Positions 28,550 to 36,686 of a stretch of 64,000 bases of DNA are shown here, piece after piece. A program made the position numbers and the translations under genes. The notes beneath the pieces are model-generated. The model saw only the letters and a program-made list of their open reading frames with translations. It ran no database searches and was not told the DNA's origin. The DNA is from Postechiella sp039985655 (GTDB lineage Bacteria; Bacteroidota; Bacteroidia; Flavobacteriales; Flavobacteriaceae): the NCBI GenBank assembly GCA_039985655.1, contig JBDWSF010000005.1, positions 62,001 to 126,000 of the forward strand, given 5' to 3'. Numbering within the stretch: position 1 is the stretch's first letter; each line of letters begins with the position of its first letter.

Positions 28550-28987
28550 ATGAAAATACAGGAAATAACAAATTTTGATTTGACAATACAGGAACATGTT
28601 AATAAATTTTTAACCCAATTAACAAATCAGAATAAAAAAATTAACTGTAATAACATTAAAGAAATTATATCTGATAATAACAGTCATTTATTTTTTGCAA
28701 TACATGATGAATCTAAATACATGGGAATGATAACTGTTGGGTTCTACATTTCTCCAACTGGAAAAAAATCATGGATAGAAGATGTGGTTGTTGATGATGA
28801 ATATAGAAGAAATGGTATAGGAAATAAATTAATGGAATTTGCTATTCAATTTGCCAAAGAACAGAAAGCAGCAACATTAATGTTAACATCAAATCCAACA
28901 AGAATTGCTGCAAATCTACTATATCAAAAACTTGGTTTTCAACAAAAAGAAACTAATGTCTACCTAATGCAATTTGAAAATCATTAG
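28550..28987 (+). CDS. GNAT family N-acetyltransferase
   Basis: 145 residues. The acetyl-CoA-binding motif A is VDDEYRRNGIGNKLMEFAI (R-x-x-G-x-G/A type), preceded by WIEDVVV and followed by LLYQKLGFQQKETNVYLM. Complete single-domain acetyltransferase. Substrate unknown. Probably co-transcribed with the dehydrogenase. Confidence 0.88.
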   Translation: MKIQEITNFDLTIQEHVNKFLTQLTNQNKKINCNNIKEIISDNNSHLFFAIHDESKYMGMITVGFYISPTGKKSWIEDVVVDDEYRRNGIGNKLMEFAIQFAKEQKAATLMLTSNPTRIAANLLYQKLGFQQKETNVYLMQFENH

Positions 28988-29395
28988 CGCTTCTTAAGCT
29001 ACACTTCTTTTTACTGATTTGTAGTTTATCAACTAATTCAACAATACGTTTAGCTACAAAATCTATTTCTTCAATGGAAAAAATTTATAAAACGTAGACA
29101 AATAAAAAGGAATTCCACTAAAACTTAAATCTAGTATTTGATGGAATTTACTCAAATATGCAAATAGAAGAGAAATTAAACAAATCTGTCCATTCTGCAA
29201 ATACAGTAAAGATTCAATTAAATCAGGCCATAAAAGTTTATGAAAGGAGATGGCGAAGATCTTATCCTTATCAATCATAAACTCTTGTAGACCTTCTGTT
29301 GTAATAATTATTGCTGTCATTTGCTAAACGATTCAGGTTAAAAAAAAATCATCTGAAAAAATTTGATTTTTTTGGTTACTTTTAATTAATTGGTA
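28988..29395 (-). pseudogene. Gap with gene scraps, including a possible HTH-protein N-terminus
   Basis: A minus-strand frame starting at 29320 opens with MTAIIITTEGLQEF, which resembles the start of flavobacterial helix-turn-helix (excisionase-like) proteins, but then loses any similarity. A second open stretch on the minus strand near 29083-28990 (IEEIDFVAKRIVELVDKLQI) looks coding in composition but has no start. On the plus strand CPFCKY hints at a zinc-ribbon scrap. I see no intact gene. Confidence 0.25.
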
Positions 29396-29875
29396 TTATT
29401 TAGATTCGATTATTTTATATTTCCAATTACTTGTTGTTTTATACCCTTTTAGGATATTTGGAGGTTTCATCCCAGCATAACTAAATCCTGTAGAAGGAAT
29501 GATAAGTAAAAATGCTGCTACATCTCCTGTAGAAGCATATAAAACGATGCTCGTTACAGATAGAGTAACACTACAAGAATAAAGTAAAACGTTCGTACAT
29601 ATAGAAATCATCAAAGGATTTTTCTTTATTTTTTCAATTTGACTTAATTTGATTTCTTTATTCCCTAGAAGAATTGTTTGATCATCAATTATTTTAAATC
29701 TGCCAGAAACTTTTATGCCATCAAAAGTTCTGATTTTTATTCTTTTATTCTCTTTAATTGTTATTTGTTTTGAGCTTTGCTCATTAAAAATCTTGATACT
29801 TTTTTCTTGAGCCTCTATACCGTTTAAGAAAAATAAACTCAAGAGCATAAAATATATTAAATTATTTAGTCGCAT
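29396..29875 (-). CDS. Hypothetical secreted/membrane protein
   Basis: 159 residues, family not recognised. Signal peptide (LLSLFFLNGIEAQ), a small beta domain KRIKIRTFDGIKVSGRFKII that resembles an Sm-like or SH3-like strand pattern, then two hydrophobic segments (VLLYSCSVTLSVTSIVLY and AAFLLIIPSTGFSYAG). Likely an envelope protein with a periplasmic beta domain. No operon partner. Confidence 0.55.
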   Translation of the reverse strand: MRLNNLIYFMLLSLFFLNGIEAQEKSIKIFNEQSSKQITIKENKRIKIRTFDGIKVSGRFKIIDDQTILLGNKEIKLSQIEKIKKNPLMISICTNVLLYSCSVTLSVTSIVLYASTGDVAAFLLIIPSTGFSYAGMKPPNILKGYKTTSNWKYKIIESK

Positions 29876-30492
29876 TTGTCTGGATTATTATTGTTACGAG
29901 CCATTCCACTCCGTTATTTATTAATTGCCTAGTTTATTTATATACCATATTTTTTTGATGCAGATGCAAAATTCTACTTTGATATTTATACCTTAAACAT
30001 TTGTATGATAAGACAACTTGAATACAGTATACACAAGACCGTTTTTATTTATATTTAAAAAAAGGACTATTGAAATAAAAAGAAAAATAAAAGGGATAAG
30101 TACTAGTGAAAAAGAGACAAGCAAGGGTAATGTTGGGATAAGTAATTTTATGCTGATTTAACATATCAACTTTTTACTTATTAAGCTTTTCTCTTAGTAC
30201 TCACTTATTATTACCAACCCCCTTCCTATTCTACACACATAAACCTAGTTATCAGATAATTAAATAAAAACTAATAACACCAATTATCACTCAAAATAAC
30301 CCATAAATAATAATTGATATAACTTTAAAACGGTTTCAATTAGAACTTCCTTAATATTGAACTAATTATAATAGGTATCTGAGAATTATGGAATATTATA
30401 TTGTTTTTAAAATACGCTATAGATCTACTCTTAGATATTATATTTTACATTATTGTATTAAGTTGAAACCTTATTACCTACACTACATTTTA
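29876..30492. other. Long AT-rich gap, no gene seen
   Basis: About 617 nt with no plausible reading frame. Two GGGATAAGTA repeats at about 30087 and 30143 are the only visible structure. Confidence 0.4.
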
Positions 30493-31551
30493 TTATTTAT
30501 TATAATTTATCAAATATTTATTTAATGGAATCATAACTAGTATCAAAAACAAAATACCAACAAATAAGATGGGTATAAAAATAATTTTTCTATAATATAC
30601 ATCATATACATCCTTTATTAATAATCCAATTAATACTCCTCTATCTTCGAATTCAGAAATAATATTAATGATATTTTTTGTTTTTGCTTTCTTCAAGTTC
30701 AGATCAATTTTTTCATCTTTTAATTTCCTTTTCTGGTTAAGTAGTTCTATTTCCAACACTTCCGCAGTTTTATTCTCTGCTAAGTTGATACTTGTTGTCC
30801 CATCTAGCTTTTTGGCTTCTAAGACTTTTATTTTTTTATAAAATGTTTGTAGATTATTAATTTCCTCATCTTCCTGTTTTATCATAGAGTCTCTGAGTAT
30901 AATATTATCATCATTAACCGCTTTCATAAGCCTGAAGTATTCATTATTCTCTATAGACGTAACGATTGCTTTTTCGCATTTTTTTGCAATTCCAGAAGTT
31001 GTTGCTTCTATTTCGATTTGATGATATTTTGCATTAATTTCTTTATAACTATTTAAGTAATCTTTATAATTCACATTTTCTTGTGATATAGAATCTAAAT
31101 CTTGAATTAACTCATTAAATTGTTTTATTTGTTGTGTTTGGTCTGAAAGTGAAAATATTTCTATTTTTTTCACATCTTTAGCTTCAGATTCGGAAATGTG
31201 TAATGCTTCCGCAAGTGCCTTATTTTCTTGTTCTTTTACCAATTGACTATAAAATTCAATATTATTATATAATTGTTGTGCACTGTCAAAATTTGGTTCA
31301 ACAATCATTGAAGATCTATATCGAGATAACATTTTATAATCCATGTATCCTCCAACTCCAACCCCAAGAAAAGCTGCTAAGCAAAACTTAAAAAAATGAG
31401 CTCTGATAAACAAAAGCCATAGAATAAAAAGGTGATATATTGTTTTAAAAAAAATTGATATACAGTTAAAAAAAGTATTAATTACTTTTCCTATAAGTTT
31501 GAATAATTGGCCTAAATCAATTTCTTCTGAAGTGTTTTCTTTAGTATTCAT
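30493..31551 (-). CDS. Wzz-like chain-length determinant domain protein
   Basis: 352 residues. An N-terminal cytoplasmic segment (EEIDLGQLFKLIGKVI), a long hydrophobic region to about residue 70, then SMIVEPNFDSAQQLYNNIEFY and a long coiled-coil-rich periplasmic part, and a final helix (IIFIPILFVGILFLILVMIP). This layout matches flavobacterial proteins related to the polysaccharide co-polymerase (Wzz) family. It would set or sense surface-polysaccharide length, but no polysaccharide genes are in this window. Confidence 0.65.
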   Translation of the reverse strand: MNTKENTSEEIDLGQLFKLIGKVINTFFNCISIFFKTIYHLFILWLLFIRAHFFKFCLAAFLGVGVGGYMDYKMLSRYRSSMIVEPNFDSAQQLYNNIEFYSQLVKEQENKALAEALHISESEAKDVKKIEIFSLSDQTQQIKQFNELIQDLDSISQENVNYKDYLNSYKEINAKYHQIEIEATTSGIAKKCEKAIVTSIENNEYFRLMKAVNDDNIILRDSMIKQEDEEINNLQTFYKKIKVLEAKKLDGTTSINLAENKTAEVLEIELLNQKRKLKDEKIDLNLKKAKTKNIINIISEFEDRGVLIGLLIKDVYDVYYRKIIFIPILFVGILFLILVMIPLNKYLINYNK

Positions 31552-31580
31552 AGTGCTTGGTGAGTTAATTTACAAGACGT

Positions 31581-31600
31581 AAAAGCCTTTAAAAAGGCCA
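31581..31600 (-). terminator. Weak hairpin
   Basis: GCCTTT / AAAGGC stem with short loop followed on the minus strand by TTTT, downstream of the IbrB-like stop and upstream of the Wzz-like start. Confidence 0.4.
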
Positions 31601-31755
31601 ATAATGTAATTCTGATATTTTTTGTTTAAAAATTTTATTTTATATCTCTGTTTTTATTTGGACAACATTTCTACAAGTTCAATGTGATATTTAGTGTGTG
31701 AGACGTGCAGAGATGACACTTCTATTCTCTTATTTTCCTTTGGTTTTTATGGTGA

Positions 31756-32364
31756 TTAATTCCATGATGGTGAATAATCGTCATCTTTAAATAATTCGCC
31801 AAGCCCTTTGAATTGTTTCAGTCGTAATACCTCATCTGCATCCATACCTAGTGTCTCCATAATTTTTGCCGGAGTCCATCCATTCGTAGATAATATTTTT
31901 ACGACCTCACTTATTTCTCCAATCTGATGTCTTCCCCTAGCCCGATTGTGGCGGATGGTAGCTACTATTTGTTCTGTTTTGGGGAGATCTAATATAACCA
32001 CAGGTACTTTATGATTTAATCTGCCTTTCAACTCCTTACTTTTTTTAATAAGGCTCCAACGGTGGTAACCATCTATAAGTATATAGCATTGTTGTTTTTT
32101 AGATGTTACCACTAAAGGTAAGGTGATGCCGTGATCGAGCATTGAATGGAGTAACAACCGTTTTTCTGGAGGCGCCATTTTATTCGGATTATAGGAGTTT
32201 GGTAAAATGGTATTTATAGGGACCCACAACACATGCGAAACAGGTTCTTTATACTGATTGAACGTCTTTGTGATCTTGTTTATGATTACTGTCTTCTCTT
32301 CTTCGGAAATGGCATGACTTTCTTTTAGAATATTTAGAATATCCTGTTTTATATTCTTGTCCAT
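31756..32364 (-). CDS. IbrB-like ParB/Srx-domain protein
   Basis: 202 residues. The ParB-type nuclease/NTP-binding motif is visible as VPINTILPNSYNPNKMAPPE, ILIDGYHRW and TIRHNRARGRHQIGE, followed by a small HTH (GWTPAKIMETLGMDADEVLRL). It overlaps the upstream PAPS-reductase-like gene by one base (TAATG). This pair is the IbrA/IbrB arrangement first described in Escherichia coli as activators of immunoglobulin-binding-protein genes; the molecular activity is unresolved. Confidence 0.8.
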   Translation of the reverse strand: MDKNIKQDILNILKESHAISEEEKTVIINKITKTFNQYKEPVSHVLWVPINTILPNSYNPNKMAPPEKRLLLHSMLDHGITLPLVVTSKKQQCYILIDGYHRWSLIKKSKELKGRLNHKVPVVILDLPKTEQIVATIRHNRARGRHQIGEISEVVKILSTNGWTPAKIMETLGMDADEVLRLKQFKGLGELFKDDDYSPSWN

Positions 32365-33539
32365 TAAGCTGTTTTTTTTGCGTATAAGGTTTCATAGGTT
32401 TTTTTAGTTTGGCTAAAACCTAGACTACGGCACCACCAATCATTTTTGATGATACATTTACATATTCTTCTCCAAGATGGAAGCTTTCCTCTATTTTCTA
32501 ATTTTAAGTTACCCTCATCTGGGACAAGATCTAATGAAAAACCATTGTTTTCCCACCATCTAAGAAAGGTTTTTATTTTCCCTTCATAATGATTTCTAGT
32601 GATTTCGGGCATGGATTGCAACAAGATATAGGTGTATTTTTTCCATGTCAATCCCTTTGGTAAGATCACTTTGATTCGACCAAGAACAGCGGTTTTACTG
32701 TAAACAGCTCCAAAATTAACCCCATGAACCCGGGCCACGACCTTGTTCCATGTTTCTGGTTCGATCTCATGATAATACCTCAAGCTCTGCCGTTGGTCAT
32801 CGCCATAAGGTTGGCAAATGCGCATTTTATGAATGGACATGCCACATAAATAAAAATAGTCGTAGAGTTTATTGTATTTTAATTTTTCCTTACCGACATA
32901 ACACCAGATATCTTCAGTTCGCCAATCGTAGATCGGATAAGAGAATATTAAATTTTTTGAAGCCTTGCTCAGCCAATTTTTTCCACACCAACCATTGGTC
33001 GTTACCGAAAAGAATCTGTTTAAACTTTCATCAGATCGAATACCCAACAAGCAAGTACACTGCTCTCCATCGGAAAACCAATTGCCCCATTGATATACAA
33101 AATCTTCGAATTCCATTCCATAGCGAAAAAAAGGATAATGTTCAACGTCCGATATGACCTGTGGATGTTGTGGCATAGAACGAATCCATACTTTGGATTG
33201 TTCTGGATCCCAACAGCGCCAATGGGGTTGAAAAACACTTACTGAATTCCTAAGGTTTAAGGGTAAGCACACCCAATGAAGATTGATTTTTTCAGGATCT
33301 AAAGCCACTTCTTCAATGTGCTTTATTGTAGTATTAAATTGCCCTTCTAAATCTACAAACAATACATCGAGGGGTAAACGGTCTTCGGACTTGGCAACTT
33401 CTAGAGCCAAATGCAGCATGACCGTGCTGTCTTTCCCCCCACTAAAAGCCAAATACAACTTTGGAAACGTATTAAAAATATCTAGCATACGATTTTTTGC
33501 GGCGGTATAAACATTTTCGTCCAAATAGTTTTTAGGCAT
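32364..33539 (-). CDS. IbrA-like PAPS-reductase-fold (DUF3440) protein
   Basis: 391 residues. The PP-loop LYLAFSGGKDSTVMLHLALE is intact, with DVLFVDLEGQFNTTI and the downstream family blocks HWVCLPLNLRNS, DWRTEDIWCYVG and MRICQPYGDDQR. DUF3440 proteins use the adenosine-phosphosulfate-reductase/PP-ATPase fold but are not sulfate-assimilation enzymes. It is translationally coupled to the IbrB-like gene. The pair is a known accessory, horizontally spread module. Confidence 0.85.
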   Translation of the reverse strand: MPKNYLDENVYTAAKNRMLDIFNTFPKLYLAFSGGKDSTVMLHLALEVAKSEDRLPLDVLFVDLEGQFNTTIKHIEEVALDPEKINLHWVCLPLNLRNSVSVFQPHWRCWDPEQSKVWIRSMPQHPQVISDVEHYPFFRYGMEFEDFVYQWGNWFSDGEQCTCLLGIRSDESLNRFFSVTTNGWCGKNWLSKASKNLIFSYPIYDWRTEDIWCYVGKEKLKYNKLYDYFYLCGMSIHKMRICQPYGDDQRQSLRYYHEIEPETWNKVVARVHGVNFGAVYSKTAVLGRIKVILPKGLTWKKYTYILLQSMPEITRNHYEGKIKTFLRWWENNGFSLDLVPDEGNLKLENRGKLPSWRRICKCIIKNDWWCRSLGFSQTKKTYETLYAKKTA

Positions 33540-33716
33540 TTTTTAAATTTATTAATTGTTTAAAAGGATTTTTAAGCTTACTCTAAAATGTTTGTCTTAA
33601 CCATCATATCTTCACTATTATATATTCAGTTTTTTATAATGGCTGCTAAACGACACGTTGCCCCTAACAAAAGGATTGAGTAAAGACACTGACTTATTTT
33701 GGAAAAAATTTAACAC

Positions 33717-34259
33717 TCACCATGACATAGATACTACTATCGCACCATTTTCTTGTAAAAGCGGATTGTTAGTAATGAGCCCCTTTTTATACCCGCTAGA
33801 ATCTCCGTAGAAGTGGTTTTTTTGGTCTTCTCTGTAATCCGTCCATAATCTGACACCTATATAAGATTGGGTTTTAAAATAAAATTTTGACAGTTTAATA
33901 TCAAAACCTAAAGCGCCGCCAACAGCAGGAAAAGGGGTTGTTTCTCTCCAAATCAATCCCAACCGAAACCCACTATAATACCTCACGATATCGTTATTAA
34001 ACAAATTAAAATTAATTCCGAATGTACCAATTAGATCTGTATAAGACACATCAAAACCATTATAAGTTGAGGCTCCTATAGAAGCATATCCCCAATGCAT
34101 AATTTTTTGAATTTCTCCTCCTATTTGAAAACCATTATCAGTAATAGTTGGGTCAATAAATACACTTATTTGCGTGTAATCTTTATCAATAAATTGTGCA
34201 TTAGCTAATGAGTTTACTACTAACAATAATGCTACTAGCATTTTTTTAAAATTCTTCAT
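33717..34259 (-). CDS. Small outer-membrane beta-barrel-like protein
   Basis: 180 residues, family not recognised. Signal peptide (LLLVVNSLANAQ), then alternating aromatic strands (ISVFIDPTITDNGFQIGGE, YYSGFRLGLIWRE, TQSYIGVRLWTDY) and a final strand GAIVVSMSW typical of a small barrel. It is last in a minus-strand run that begins with the LytTR regulator and passes through several tiny hydrophobic ORFs. Confidence 0.6.
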   Translation of the reverse strand: MKNFKKMLVALLLVVNSLANAQFIDKDYTQISVFIDPTITDNGFQIGGEIQKIMHWGYASIGASTYNGFDVSYTDLIGTFGINFNLFNNDIVRYYSGFRLGLIWRETTPFPAVGGALGFDIKLSKFYFKTQSYIGVRLWTDYREDQKNHFYGDSSGYKKGLITNNPLLQENGAIVVSMSW

Positions 34260-34263
34260 TTAT

Positions 34264-34332
34264 TTATTTTAATCTAATCCCTTCTATTATTCTAATTGTT
34301 TTGTTCATATTCTTATTATTTATTATACTCAT
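34264..34332 (-). CDS. Possible 22-residue peptide
   Basis: MSIINNKNMNKTIRIIEG and four more residues, ending 5 nt before the barrel gene start. Basic and not hydrophobic. It may be a leader peptide for the barrel gene or chance. Confidence 0.2.
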   Translation of the reverse strand: MSIINNKNMNKTIRIIEGIRLK

Positions 34333-34334
34333 GT

Positions 34335-34430
34335 TTACAATACTAGTACTCTTAGTATTATTAAGATTAATACGACTTGTAAGCTTATCATCATTATAAA
34401 AACATAGTCAACATTTTTTTTATTTCCCAT
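34335..34430 (-). CDS. Tiny hydrophobic ORF (31 aa)
   Basis: A charged start (MGNKKNVDY) followed by about 22 hydrophobic residues (VFIMMISLQVVLILIIL), which would form one transmembrane helix. The stop is followed at once by the next small ORF. It belongs to a series of similar peptides on this strand. AT-rich DNA favours such frames, so only the repetition makes it notable. Confidence 0.35.
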   Translation of the reverse strand: MGNKKNVDYVFIMMISLQVVLILIILRVLVL

Positions 34431-34491
34431 ATTTTGTTTTTCTGATAGTTTAGTTCTTACTTATTAGGTATTATCTATAACTCCTATTTTT

Positions 34492-34581
34492 TCACTTCTT
34501 CAAGTTAGGTTCTATCACCGCACAGTAAAACATTATGACCAATATAGTACCCATTAATATTCGTATTATTTCTATAATCAT
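34492..34581 (-). CDS. Tiny hydrophobic ORF (29 aa)
   Basis: MIIEIIRILMGTILVIMFYC followed by AVIEPNLKK. One predicted transmembrane helix with a polar, basic C-terminus. Same strand and series as its neighbours. Function unknown. Confidence 0.35.
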   Translation of the reverse strand: MIIEIIRILMGTILVIMFYCAVIEPNLKK

Positions 34582-34775
34582 TTTTTTAAGAAATTTCTTT
34601 CAAAAAAAATCTATTAAAGGCATCTAATTCTTCTTTTTCACAATTTAACAACCAACATTTATCAAGTCCCATATATAATTAATTAGGATATGTTGTGATG
34701 TTTTATTGTTATTGAAACCTTGTCGGAAATTAGATTACTTCTTACAGTAAAGAATAAAGGCGTTGTTTTTTATTA

Positions 34776-34889
34776 CTATACATTCTTATGATGTTGAATG
34801 ACTAATGCTATTATAAATAATACTGTAAACATTAATAGCGAAGTTACTATAGCACATAACGCATAAAGTTTTTCTTTTTGATATTTCAT
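34776..34889 (-). CDS. Tiny hydrophobic ORF (37 aa)
   Basis: Basic start MKYQKEKLYALC, then one helix (AIVTSLLMFTVLFIIALVI) and a His-rich end QHHKNV. The start context (ACTTTAAAATG) is like that of ordinary genes in this window. The best formed of the small frames here. Confidence 0.4.
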   Translation of the reverse strand: MKYQKEKLYALCAIVTSLLMFTVLFIIALVIQHHKNV

Positions 34890-34997
34890 TTTAAAGTTTC
34901 TATTTATTTGTTAGTGGTTTAAAATCATGATGTACAACAGCATTAGTCATTCATCATCAACTCCCACCTAAAAGATTCATATATTATTATGCCTCAG

Positions 34998-35072
34998 TTA
35001 ACTCACCTTGGCTAAACATAAAGCGCCTATAATAAGGATGATTATGACTATTATATTTCTAATTATTTTCAT
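34998..35072 (-). CDS. Tiny hydrophobic ORF (24 aa)
   Basis: MKIIRNIIVIIILIIGALCL plus AKVS, a single short transmembrane helix. It begins 75 nt after the stop of the LytTR regulator gene. Could be a small toxin-like or structural membrane peptide, or chance. Confidence 0.35.
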   Translation of the reverse strand: MKIIRNIIVIIILIIGALCLAKVS

Positions 35073-35146
35073 ATTAAAAAAGTTAATTTTATTATTTTTC
35101 TGTTTGTATTTTGTTTCCTTTTAGTACCAAAGACTATACGTATTAC

Positions 35147-35953
35147 CTATTCATTTTTTTGGACTTCTTCTTTTAGATAATTCCAATGAATTGAATTTTT
35201 CAGGTTAAACAGCGGCACCGCATTTAAAATATCATGTTTATATTTATTTGCTATTACCGGTCGAAAATTACTCAACCCATTAATATGAATCTTATTCCCC
35301 ACTACTTTATTAACCTTGTCAACATTAATGATAACGGACCTGTTTATCCTTAAAAAATTACCTGGTAAAATTTCTAACATGGACTGCAGTGTTTCCCTTA
35401 TCAAGTGTTTTCCATCACGTAAATAAATGGTGATATAATTACGATCGCTCTCTAAACATAACATCTCGTTTAAATTGAATTTAATTAATGAATAGCCTTC
35501 CTTTAAAAAAAAAGTTCCCTTATTATATCTCAATCCATTCTTTTTTTCTGAAGCCATGCTCACAATACTATCTTCCGATCCTTTCAAAACATTATTATTT
35601 TCATTACTATCAATGAGGTTATCAACATCTACAAAGGGTTTAAAAAACATCCGATATAAATCAATCTCCAATGTGCCTTTTTCTGTTTCAATATTTTGTG
35701 AAATATTACTGTAAAAGGTTATCTTTAATTTATATTGATGAAATAAATGATAGCATAACATATCGTCCCTAAACAGATCAAAAAAGCAATAATCAATCAG
35801 TATTAAATCATATTCGTTATTCTGTTCTGACAACCACAAATCTTCCCAACTGAAAAAGACTTCACGTCTACGTACTCCGCTTTTTCTTAAATCATCCAGC
35901 AGCGATATACAGTCTGACTTTTTTTTGGTTAAAATTGCTATTCTATCTTTCAT
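35147..35953 (-). CDS. LytTR DNA-binding regulator with degenerate receiver-like N-terminus
   Basis: 268 residues. The C-terminal LytTR domain (about 160-255) is clear: LNEMLCLESDRNYITIYLRD, RETLQSMLEIL and FLRINRSVIINVDKVNKV. The first 120 residues follow the alpha/beta pattern of a receiver (IAILTKKKSDCISLLDDL, DLILIDYCFFDLF), with an Asp at the phospho-acceptor strand end but without the usual acidic pair at its start. No sensor kinase is adjacent. It heads a run of tiny membrane ORFs ending in a barrel gene. Confidence 0.8.
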   Translation of the reverse strand: MKDRIAILTKKKSDCISLLDDLRKSGVRRREVFFSWEDLWLSEQNNEYDLILIDYCFFDLFRDDMLCYHLFHQYKLKITFYSNISQNIETEKGTLEIDLYRMFFKPFVDVDNLIDSNENNNVLKGSEDSIVSMASEKKNGLRYNKGTFFLKEGYSLIKFNLNEMLCLESDRNYITIYLRDGKHLIRETLQSMLEILPGNFLRINRSVIINVDKVNKVVGNKIHINGLSNFRPVIANKYKHDILNAVPLFNLKNSIHWNYLKEEVQKNE

Positions 35954-36303
35954 TAAAACTTTTTTTACTCTATAACTTTAGCGTTATTAGATTTTTTTTA
36001 GGACATCTTTATATAAATGATGTGTCAATTTCTAGTAAGGACTTAAGACCTCCCTTCCCTTACTAGAGAGACCCTATTATCTCTTTTTTGCACGACACAT
36101 CATTTTTAATATCAATTGTTCATTTACCCTAAATTATGTGTTGACAAAACTATTTCCATTCTATATTCTAAAACATAGATAATTCACTATTTAGCATGGA
36201 TTTTATTCCGTTATTATTTATGACTAACAGCCCGTAAAAGGATACTAATTATTAATATCTATCTTGTTTTTTATTCCACACACAAATCACAACTAATTAA
36301 TTT
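35954..36303. other. Intergenic region upstream of the LytTR gene
   Basis: No gene seen. 36020-36085 contains a pair of imperfect inverted arms (GGACTTAAGACCTCCCTTCC and TAGAGAGACCCTATTATCTC region) of uncertain meaning. Confidence 0.3.
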
Positions 36304-36456
36304 CTAATTAATTACAGCTACAATCAGACTTATTAACCCGAATAAAATCGTGCTTATTTGTACAAACACCACCAAATACAATAGGCGCAATAATTTCGTT
36401 TTAATTGGTGTTTCGGAAACTTTAAAGGAACCTATAGGTATGTCATTTTTTTTCAT
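36304..36456 (-). CDS. Small membrane protein (50 aa)
   Basis: MKKNDIPIGSFKVSETPIKT, then LLRLLYLVVFVQISTILFG and LISLIVAVIN. A polar, basic N-terminal half and one or two closely spaced hydrophobic segments. The start context (TAACTAAAGTAAAAATG) is typical of this genome, which makes it the most gene-like of the tiny frames. It lies between the structured element and the LytTR gene. Function unknown. Confidence 0.45.
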   Translation of the reverse strand: MKKNDIPIGSFKVSETPIKTKLLRLLYLVVFVQISTILFGLISLIVAVIN

Positions 36457-36538
36457 TTTTACTTTAGTTAATTATTATATTTTATCCATTAGAATTTGTA
36501 CTACTTAATAATTTAATTATTCATTACTGTAATATAAA

Positions 36539-36673
36539 GGGGTGGTATGCAGGCTGCTCGTTAAATGGCTCCAAAGCCCCTAATCAATCATTACTTGATT
36601 TGTTTTACTTATAATTAAACCTACATTTAATAAGTAAAACGTATTGGAGCAACCTACACTCTCTTACCACCCC
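36539..36673 (-). ncRNA. Highly structured 135-nt element
   Basis: On the minus strand, the outer ends GGGGTGGTA and TACCACCCC pair perfectly. Inside, AGGTTGCTC can pair with GAGCAGCCT (one G-T), or the overlapping GCTCCAA can pair with TTGGAGC, so two stems exclude each other. The centre is an 11-bp perfect stem GTTTTACTTAT / ATAAGTAAAAC. It starts 14 nt after the stop of the propeller gene. Possible 3' UTR structure, small RNA or attenuator for the 50-aa ORF. Confidence 0.5.
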
Positions 36674-36686
36674 ACCCTATTATTCT

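Noticed and set aside
28988..29320. Possible transposase zinc-ribbon (CPFCKY) on the plus strand
   Set aside because: Only one short motif, interrupted by a stop within 20 codons; reported only as an uncertain scrap.
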